Origin: Isoetes taiwanensis
Taxonomy: Eukaryota; Streptophyta; Lycopodiopsida; Isoetales; Isoetaceae
Length of the DNA: 64,000 bases
Direction: 5' to 3'
Assembly (NCBI GenBank): GCA_021234155.1
Contig: JAJEKV010000001.1
Coordinates: forward strand, 14,184,356 to 14,248,355
How positions within the stretch are numbered: position 1 is the first letter of the stretch; each line of letters begins with the position of its first letter. Both the position numbers and the translations under genes were made by a program. This document shows, in pieces, positions 55,470 to 64,000 of this stretch. The notes below the pieces were generated by a model. That model worked only from the letters and a program-made list of their open reading frames with translations. It searched no databases and had not been told where the DNA came from.

Positions 55470-58395
55470 GTCGCATGCTTGAGCCTAGGTGGCATGCGTG
55501 AGCCACCTTGGCATGTTGGAGCCCACGTGGCATGTTTGAGCCACCTTGGCATGTTTGAGCCTAGGTGGCATGTTAGATCCTAGGTGGCATGCTTGAGCCA
55601 CCTTGGCATGTTGGAGCCCACGTGGCATGCTGGAGTCGACGTGGCATGTTTGAGCCACCTTGGCATATTGGAGCCTAGGCGGCATGTTGGAGCCCACGTG
55701 GCATGTTTGAGCCACCTTGTCATGTTGGAGCCTAGATGGCATGTTTGAGCCACCTTGGCATGTTGGAACCTAGGTGGCATGTTGGAGACGACGTGGCATG
55801 TTTGAGCCACCTTGGCATATTGGAGCCTAGGTGGCATGGTGGAGCCCACATGGCATGTTTGAGCCACCTTGGCATGTTGGAGCCCACATGGCATGTTTGA
55901 GCCACCTTGGCATGTTGGAGCCTAGGTGGCATGTTGGAGCCCACGTGGCATGTTTGAGCCACCTTGTCATGTTGGAGCCTAGGTGGCATGTTTGAGCCAC
56001 CTTGGCATTTTTGAGCCTAGGTGGCATGTTGGTGCCTAGGTGGCATGCTTGAGCCACCTTGGCATGTTGGAGCCAAGGTGGCATGTTGGAGCCTAGGTGG
56101 CATGTTTGAACCACCTTGGCATGTTGGAGCCTAGGTGGCATGTTGTGAGCCACCTTGGCATGTTTGAGCCACCTTGGCATGTTGGAGCCTAGGTGGCATG
56201 TTGGAGCCAGCGTGGCATGTTTGACCTATCTTGGCATGTTTGCGCGACCTTGGCATGTTTGAGCCAAGGTGGCATGTTGGAGCCTAGGTGGCATTTGTGA
56301 GCCACCTTGCCATGTTTGAGCCACGTAGCCTTTTTTAGCCACCTTGGCATGTTTGAGCCTAGGTGGCATGTTGGATCCTAGGTGGCATGTTTGAGCCACC
56401 TTTCCATGTTAGAGCCACCTTGGCATGTTGGAGCCTAGGTGGCATGTTTGAGCCACCTTGGCATGTTGGAGCCTAGGTGGCATGTTGGAACCACCTTGGC
56501 ATGTTTGAGCCACCTTGGCATGTTTGAGCCCGCGTGGCATGCTTGAGCCTATGTGGCATGTTGGAGCCTGGGTGGCATGTTGAAGCCCGCATGGCATGTT
56601 TGAGCCATCTTGGCATGTTGGAGCCCAAGTGGCATGTTTGAGCCACGTTGGCATGTTGGAGCCTAGGTGGCATGTTGGAGCCACCTTGGCATGTTCGACC
56701 CACCTTGGCATGTTTGAGCCTAGGTGGCATGTTGGAGCCACCTTGGCATGTTGGAGCCACCTTGGTATGTTGGAGCCCGCGTGGCATGTTTGAGCCACCT
56801 TGGCATGTTTTAGCCTAGGTGGCATGTTTTAGCCACCTTGGCATGTTGGAGCCCACATGGCATGTTTGAGCCACCTTGGCATGTTGGAGCCTATGTGGCA
56901 TGTTGGAGTCTAGGTGGCATGTTTTGAGCAACCTTAGCATGTTAGAGCCTAGGTGGCATATTGGAACCTATGTGGCATGTTAGAGCCACCTTGGCATATC
57001 GAGGCCTAGGTGGCATGTTTGAGCCCATGGCATGTTTGAGCCATCTTGGCATGTTGGAGCCTAGGTGGCATGTTGGGGACTAGGTGGCATATTGGAGTCT
57101 AGGTGGCATGTTGGATTTTATGTGGCATGTTAGAGCCTAGGTGGCATGTTGGAGCCCACATGGCATGTTTGAGCCACCCTGGCATGTTTGAGCTTAGGTG
57201 GCATGTTGGAGCGTAGGTGGCATGTTTGAGCCACCTTGGCATGTTGGAGCCTAGGTGGCATGTTTGAGCCACCTTGGCATGTTATTGGAGCCTAGGTGGC
57301 ATGTTGGAGCCCGCGTGGCATGTTTGAGCCACCTTGGCATGTTTGAGCATGTTGGAGCCACGGTCATATGTTGGAGCCACCTTGGCATGTTGAAGCCTAG
57401 ATGGCATGTTGGAGCCCACGTGGCATGTTTGAGCCTAGGTGGCATGTTGGAGCCCACGTGGCATGTTTGAGCCACCTTGGCATGTTTGAGCCCACGTGCG
57501 ACGTTGGAGCCACCTTGGCATGCTGGAACCCAGGTGGCATGTTGGAGCCTGCATGGCATGTTTGAGCCACCTTGGCATATTTGAGCCTAGGTGGCATGCT
57601 TGAGCCACCTTGGCATGTTTGAGCCACCTTGGCATGTTGGAGCCTAGATGGCACGTTGGAACCCCCATGGCATGTTTGAACCACCTTGGCATGTTGGAGC
57701 CTAGGTGAGCCCATCGTGGCATGTTTGAGCCACCTTTGCATGTTTGAGCCTAGGTGGCATCTTTGGATCCTAGGTGTCATGTTTGAGCACCTTGGCATGT
57801 TTGGCGACCTTGGCATGTTGGAGCCTAGGTGGCATGTTGGAGCCCCGTGGCATGTTTGAGCCACCTTGGCAAGTTGGAGCCTAGGTGGCATGTTGGAGCC
57901 CGCGTGGCATGTTTGCGCATGTTGGAGCCTAGGTGGCAAGTTTGAGCCACCTTGTCGTGTTGGAGCCTAGGTGGCATGTTGGAGCCACCTTGGCATGTTT
58001 GAGCCTAGCCACCTTGGCATGTTGGAGCCCACGTGGCATGTTTGAGCCACCTTGACATGTTGGAGCCTAGGTGGCATGTTGGAGCCCATGTGGCATGTTT
58101 GAGCCACCTTGGCATGTTAGAGCCTAGGTGGATTGTTAGAGCCTAGGTAGCATATTAGAGCCATGGTGGCATGTTGGATAGGTGGCATGTTGGAGCCTAG
58201 GTGGCATGTTTGAGCCACCTTGGCATGTTTGAGCCTAGGTGGCATGTTGTGAGCCACCTTGGCATGTTGGAGCCTAGATGGCATGGTGGAGCCCATGTGG
58301 CATGTTGTAGCCACCTTGGTGCATGTTTGAGCCACCTTGGCATTTTTGAGCCACCTTGGTGGCATGTTTGAGCCTAGGTGGCATGTTTGAGCCAA
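55470..58395 (+). repeat. 19-bp minisatellite array B
   Basis: About 150 monomers of the CATGTT(G/T)GAGCC... family, all in plus orientation and with the same three monomer types as array A. Long frames with a 19-residue period (for example 56409-56825 and 57397-57939 on the minus strand) are a by-product of the repeat. Confidence 0.95.
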
Positions 58396-58928
<533 letters not shown>

Positions 58929-58993
58929 GTTATAAATTCCGTTATAAATTCCGTTATAATTTCACAAAGCCATAAATTCCGTTATAATTTCTC

Positions 58994-60205
58994 TTAAGCG
59001 CTTTGTTTCATCCTCTTAAAGTAGTGGCAGCTCTTAAACAGTCTTGTTTCATTTGGGCAACAGCCTATTTTCAAGGTATCTTCTACAATCCAAATTATGG
59101 CATCTACGTCCGAGCTTGTTGATGAAGGATCTTCAAATCCAGTCGAGATATTTTAATAGTGTAATGAAGTCTATTAAATTTGTCTTCTCAAAATTCTGCT
59201 TTTGGCATAACTTAAATCTGGTTTTTAGACCATAATTGCATTGGAACAGTTGCATGTAATCATTATATACTGTATGCTTTTTTATTGTAAGAATAATGGG
59301 TTACATTTATGGTTTGTCGGCATGGTATATTTCTTTATCTCCACATCATAGACTCAACTAGTGGCTTGGTTGGGTTAATACAATTTCTTTCTATGAATTA
59401 TCTGTGTGCTTCTTGTTAATTATGGATTTGGGACCCAGTTCAAATTGACATACTGTTTTTTTACCTCTACGGGGTGACTGAAAACTAGCCTTTCTGCTGG
59501 TCTGATAAAATTAAACCCATCGCCCATTAAATTATTTGAATCAAGGTTTATGTATTTGGTCACTTTCTACCCTAAAATATCAACATGACTGAGTTGAATG
59601 ATGGCTGCTAATGGTTTCAATTGGTTAACACGTTTCACCACATGGATGTTTTGCTGTTCCAGACCTATGCGTGCCTCTCTATAATATGGTTTATGATTTT
59701 TTTTACCTTAAATATTCATATGTCTTTTATTTCTTATCATACACGGAAGGTAATGCAACGCATTTGGATGTTTAAGCAAGGTTTGTTCTTATTATTTTTG
59801 GCTCCGGAATACGTAGCGAAATTAGACTGATGCAATCTAAATTTGTGCTACATTGAAACTTATTAATGTAATTCTTTCTGGACCGTGTTTTACATTCTTG
59901 AATACTAATAAGGTCTGACATCGATAACAAGTGGTTCTTTGCGACGACACCTGTAATACGGATTGCGAACTAACTACGTTTGTTTGCTTTCTATGGATGC
60001 AGGTAACAGCAAAGACCTTGACCTTTGATGTATTTGTACAACAGGAGTTGCCTTCGTAGAAGGGAGTAATTTGTTCTGTTGCTGTGAATGTTAATTTTAG
60101 TTTACTTTAAGAGAACAATGTTACGGTCTCATTTTTAATACTATCATACATTTAATTTGTTAAGAATAGTTTCATTGGGTTTAGCTACGGCTAAGGTGTT
60201 CTACA
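58994..60205. other. Transposon interior, no gene seen
   Basis: Small plus-strand frames (59044-59235, 59621-59830) are hydrophobic and unrecognised. Confidence 0.4.
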
Positions 60206-60465
60206 CTCTCTCTCTCCCCCTCTCTCTCTCTCTAGTTCTAGATGCTAGATCTAGTGGTAACACACTAGATCTAGCAACTATAGGTCTCGAGTTCGAGACT
60301 GCCCAGAATCGCACTCTGAACTGTTGGGTGTCAAAACCCACAGACGCAATGTAAAGTGGTTGGGGGCAGGGCCCGACCAAGCAATGTAGTGTGGTGTGTG
60401 GTCACATGTCCAGTTGGATTCTCTCTCTCACACGCACACACACACACACACACACTCTCTCACTG
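60206..60465 (+). mobile_element. Possible tRNA-derived SINE between CT/CA microsatellites
   Basis: After a CT run, TCTAGTGGTAACACACTAG (A-box-like) is followed about 40 bp later by GGTCTCGAGTTCGAGACT (B box), the layout of a plant SINE head. The body runs to GTCCAGTTGGATT, followed by CTCTCTC and (CA)n. No target duplication is visible, partly because both sides are microsatellite. Confidence 0.5.
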
Positions 60466-60719
60466 GATCTGATAGACTTGTTGGTCCCCATGGATGTTAA
60501 AAGTCCCCATGGATGTTAAAGTTAACAGTTCAATTCAATTTTGGGATCTTCGTAATGCCTTTGCATTCTAGTTTTCTATAAGCATGAGGGGTAGAGGGAC
60601 AATAGATGAGGTATTGCATTTTTACACATGGCATGTAATGACAACATGAATACTATATGGGGTGTCATATGGATGGGAGCAGTGCAATGATTGTATAATG
60701 ATGCTTACAAAATTGGCTA

Positions 60720-61213
60720 TAAAGAACCTTAAAATATCACACCCCTTTAGAGAACCATACATCCTTTAGAAAAAACCTTCTTAAAAACTATACTTATAAA
60801 CCACACCTCCAAATACTACACCTCCTTAGAAACATCACCACCTCAAAAGAAAAAACCACAGTTCCTTTAACAAAAAACATACCTCCTTAAAAAACCACAT
60901 GTCCTAAAAGCAAAGACCACAGCTCCTTAAAAAAAAACTACACTTACTTATAAACCACATACACCTCCTTAAAAACACCATTACCTCAAAAGAAAAAACC
61001 ACAGTTCTTTTAACAAAAAACATACCTCCTTAAAAAACCACGCGTCCTAAAAAAACAAAAACCACAGCTCCTTAAAAAAATAACAGTGGACGTTCCTTGT
61101 CCACTTAAAAAACAACACCGTTAGTTAGTAAAACCACACCTCCCAGATCTACATGTAGGTTTTTTTGAAATCTCTGAATAAAGAACATGTGGACCTAAGA
61201 AAACTATACTTTT
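60720..61213 (+). repeat. Right subterminal repeat region
   Basis: A 143-bp unit (ACTTATAAACCACA... CTCAAAAGAAAAAACCACAG ... CCACAGCTCCTTAAAAAA) occurs twice, at about 60785-60935 and 60937-61078, plus many AAACCACACCTCC words. It mirrors the left subterminal region in composition. Confidence 0.75.
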
Positions 61214-61244
61214 CAACAGTGGACCAAAACGCGGGGTGAGTGTG
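61214..61244 (+). repeat. Right terminal inverted repeat
   Basis: Ends CGGGGTGAGTGTG, complementary to the left end. The TGG target duplication follows at 61245-61247. Confidence 0.9.
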
Positions 61245-62240
61245 TGGCGCCGTGGTGAAAGCATGCTTCAGGGTAACGAAAGCTGATTCTGCTTCTACAG
61301 TCCATTCAAATGGCACGTCCTTAACCGTGAGGCGTGTCAAATGAAGGCCAATCTCCGAATAATCCCGAATGAAACGCCGATAGAAATTGGCAAACCCGAG
61401 AAAACACTGAACATCTCGAACGGATGAAGGTGTTTGCCACTCCAGAATAGTGCTAATCTTTTCGGGGTCCATAGAGACTCCATGTGGAGTGATGCGATAG
61501 CCAAGGAACTCCACATTATCCTGCTCGAATTGACACTTCTCAAGTTTGGCATATAATCCATGCTCACGAAGCTTCTGAAGGACCTGTCGAACATGCCTCT
61601 CATGTTCTTCGAGAGTCTTAGAATAAATAAGAATATCATCCAGATAGATGATAACAAAAGTGTCTAAGAACTCTCGAAAAACATTCATTTGCCATATGCT
61701 GGAATACTGCCGGAGCATTGGTAAATCCAAACGGCACTCAAAATGGCCATACCGAGTACAGAAAGCTGTTTTCCACTCATCACACTCCCGGATCCGAATA
61801 AGATTGTAGGCGCCCCGAAGATCAATCTTCGTAAAATAATGCGCACCTTGAAGTCGCTCCAACAACTCTGGGATCAGAGGAAGCAGATATCGATTCGGCA
61901 CCGTGATTTTGTTGAGGCCGCGATAATCAATGACCAGCCGTAGCGAATCATCCTTCTTTTTGACAAAGAAGATAGGCGCTCCAGTAGGGGACTGAGAATG
62001 TCGGATGAAGCCAGTGGCTAGATTCTCTTCAATATAATCCCGCAAAACCTTCAACTTAGCAGGAGATAGACCATATATCAGACCATATGGTGGCGTCGTC
62101 CCCGGCTGCAAATCAATAGGACAATCATATGGACGATGCTCTGGGAGTTTACTGGCCTTGACTTTGTCAAAAACATCAGAGAAATCGCCATATTTATCTG
62201 GGAGCATTGGAACAGGCTTTGCTGGTATCGAGTTAGCCGA
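61245..62240 (-). pseudogene. Chromovirus reverse transcriptase, with compensated frameshift
   Basis: The minus-strand frame from the linker through 61245 contains the RT blocks in order: [94 protein letters not shown] (YLDD catalytic pair intact), VEFLGYRI and [12 protein letters not shown]. Between GHFE and FREFLDTF the block that normally gives PFGxTNAPAxFQ is readable only in a neighbouring frame (about 61688-61745), so two compensating indels have scrambled some twenty residues. It copies element RNA into DNA in intact relatives. After TTAP (61248) the frame enters the inserted transposon and ends at 61149 in foreign codons. Confidence 0.9.
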
Positions 62241-62811
62241 CGGGTGAACCTGGATTGCAAATGCTGAACTTGGATCTTGCCTTCTAGGTTTATCGAACTC
62301 GCGAAAAGAAATCTTCGAGATACGAAACTGAGGGCATGAAGAAGCCTCTACAAAAGCAGGAGCAGGAACATGAGCAGGAACAGGAACATGAGCAAGAGCA
62401 ATTGGAACATGAACTGGAGCATGAACTGGATCAAGAACTGGAGCAGGAACAGGGACTGCATCAAGAACTAGAGCAGGAACAGCGACTGGAGCAAGAACTA
62501 GAGCAGGAACAGAGACTGGAGCAAGAACTGGAGCAGGAGCAGCAGCAGGAACCGGAACTGGAGCAGAAACTGGAGCTGGAGCTGGGACATCATTAAGAAT
62601 ATGATCAGAATCTGGGGCATGAACTAGAGCAGAGGCAAAAGGCAGATCAGAACATGGAACAGCAAGGACGGAGTCAGGGGCCCACGATACTGCACGGATC
62701 GAAGTCGATATTGGTGTAGAGACCTGATCTGCAGATGAACTGGAACTAGAGCTAGAACCAGCAAATCGAAATGATCTAGTACGCCAATCAATCTGCGGGT
62801 TATGTAGCTCA
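62241..62811 (-). pseudogene. Pro/Ala/Val-rich linker between protease and RT
   Basis: In the pol frame this is a run of (P/V)-A-P-V-P-A-like residues (62345-62600) followed by [15 protein letters not shown]. The opposite strand gives a striking Glu/Gln/Leu-rich ORF (62336-62596), which is only its complement. The low-complexity hinge may be an expanded repeat; GGAGCAGGAAC(A/T)GG units recur on the plus strand. Confidence 0.65.
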
Positions 62812-63230
62812 AGTCAGGGCAGACCCAAGACTATTGGCGCATGAGGACTAGCAATGAGATTGAAGGAAATACTACAAGAAACTCCTTCGAACAAAACCTG
62901 AAGAGGTGCAGTACATTCTGTGACTGCACCCGAGGAGATCTCCCATCCATCAATCACTTCGACAGAACCAGGATGCTCAACCTTGCTTCTAGGGATGGTG
63001 TGCTTACTGGCGAACGCATTATCCATAAAACAAGCATTTGCACCGCAATCAAGTTGCGACAACACTTGCAATCCTCCAACTTCTGATTTCAATGATATAG
63101 GGATGAAGAATGCCTTGCTGACCTTATCCGATGGAATAAACACGTCAAGAAATGTGGAAGGAATCTGAGAAAAGGAGGCCAGCCGATGAGAGACTCCTAC
63201 TACTCGGACCGGCCCCTGAAGTTTCCCGAC
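62812..63230 (-). pseudogene. Chromovirus aspartic protease, one stop
   Basis: The frame contains FFIPISLKSEVGGLQVLSQL, then DCGANACFMD (active site D-C-G-A where D-S/T-G-A is usual) and PIVLGLP, the flap-side ILG-type motif. A TGA at 62812-62814 stands where Trp is expected in GLPW, after which NPQIDW follows in the same frame, so a single G-to-A change ended the frame. The enzyme cuts the Gag-Pol polyprotein in intact relatives. Confidence 0.8.
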
Positions 63231-63834
63231 TGACTTGGGCGCTTCATCGGGCATCCACGAGCAATATGGCCAGCTTCTCCACAGTAGAGGCAAAGGTTAG
63301 CCTCTCTCTGACGCTGCTTCTCGGCGGCAGATAAAGGTCCTCGAACTACCGATCAATCTGCATAGGCTCAGGTCCTGACCTGCTGGATTCTACTGATGAC
63401 ACCGGGGAGGGCGTAGCTACAGGCGTTTGTGTGATTGGGAAGACCTGACTACGTATCTCTTGCCTACGTTCAAAGAGCCGATTATCACATCGAACTGCAA
63501 ATTTGATGGCTTCTTCCAGAGTCTGAGGATGTTCCATAGACAACAACATATCCTTGACATCCTTACGTAACCCCCTTCGGAAACAATCTCGAAGTGCAAC
63601 ATCATCCCAGGCAGTATCTACCGCAATTTGACGAAATTTTGATGCATATACTGAAGCTGGGCGAGAGCCTTGCCTTAGATTGCAAAGATTTGTGACTGCT
63701 GTACGCTGATGATCAGTGTCTCCAAAGCATGCCTTGAGCTCTGCGGTGAACGCAGCAAAATCTTGCAACTCTGAGGCTCCTTTCTCCAATAAAGGAGCAA
63801 ACCAACTTAGAGCTGGCCCTGTGAGGAGAGCATA
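63231..63834 (-). pseudogene. Chromovirus gag (C-terminal half) with zinc knuckle
   Basis: The frame 63789-63346 reads like the gag capsid part: FAAFTAELKACFGDTDHQRT, LRQGSRPASVYASKFRQIA, LRDCFRRGLRKDVKDML and PQTLEEAIKFAVRCDNRL. After MQIDR the frame stops, but one base over it continues through a zinc knuckle CLYCGEAGHIARGC (CX2CX4HX4C, about 63246-63290) and an Arg/Gly/Ser tail. A single-base frameshift therefore separates capsid and nucleocapsid parts. The N-terminal part of gag lies at 63835-64000 in broken frames and beyond the window. Confidence 0.85.
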
Positions 63835-64000
63835 AAATTCAGTTCAAGTCTAAGCTTCAGCTGGGATTCAACTTCTTAATTCGATACGCATAAATGAGAT
63901 CTTGATTTGGTCAGAATTTGGAGGACAAGCTTCATCCTGGAGGTCCCTTTGATCCACTTGGCTTGGCAAAAGACCCTGATACCTTTGCGTAATCAAGGTA

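Noticed and set aside
56409-57939. Long open frames with a 19-residue period in the minisatellite arrays (also 27.3-29.4 kb)
   Set aside because: 57 bp equals three monomers, so frames stay open on both strands by arithmetic. Overlapping frames on both strands and no conserved start rule against a gene.
62336-62596. Glu/Gln/Leu-rich plus-strand ORF
   Set aside because: Exact complement of the Pro/Ala/Val-rich pol linker of the chromovirus.

Overview
This window is nuclear DNA of a land plant. It is AT-rich, gene-poor and packed with nested mobile elements, with long intergenic stretches, GT-AG introns and no operon-like gene spacing. A fern-like genome is my best guess. That rests on memory of how fern PLS-type PPR proteins read (the 7.2-7.9 kb fragment) and on the density of chromovirus, Copia, MULE and CACTA-like debris, so it is an inference. 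Only one gene looks intact: a two-exon thaumatin-like protein (TLP) at 13.7-14.6 kb. It has lost two of the usual sixteen cysteines and part of the acidic REDDD cleft.

Layout. 0-10.8 kb: non-coding DNA with small tandem and palindromic repeats, an exon remnant of a nodulin-like (NFD4-type) MFS transporter (5.8-6.2 kb, minus) and a broken PPR gene (7.2-7.9 kb, minus). 11.2-12.9 kb: a decayed Ty1/Copia element (minus). 13.7-14.8 kb: the TLP gene. 15.2-15.6 kb: a 29-bp tandem repeat. 15.8-17.8 kb: a broken MULE-type transposase. 19.7-31.9 kb: two inverted copies of a 340-410 bp repeat enclose a segment that holds a Copia/TLP chimera, a CACTA-like end, AT-rich subterminal-type repeats, a 2.1-kb array of a 19-bp minisatellite that changes strand three times, and an unidentified transposon-type ORF with one stop. 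35.6-44.6 kb: a duplicated segment, one copy of which carries a 4.86-kb non-autonomous LTR element with a perfect 5-bp target duplication; the other copy preserves the empty site. 46.06 kb to the right edge: one Ty3/gypsy chromovirus on the minus strand (3' LTR, chromodomain, integrase, RNase H, then RT, protease and gag). It is split inside pol by a 12.57-kb CACTA-like transposon (48674-61244).

That transposon is the strongest structural result. Its 31-bp imperfect terminal inverted repeats match at 26 positions, it is flanked by the 3-bp duplication TGG, and removing it with one TGG makes the pol frame continuous. It carries subterminal repeats, an 800-bp-arm foldback, two oppositely oriented blocks of the 19-bp minisatellite and a (CT)~100 tract, but no recognisable transposase. 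The left segment (20.7-30.4 kb) shares its terminal motif, an internal block near 26.0 kb and the minisatellite with its flank, so it looks like a diverged relative.

The protein-coding parts do not form a pathway. Apart from the TLP gene, the window is a record of insertion, duplication and decay. All homology calls come from reading translations by eye; no database search was run.
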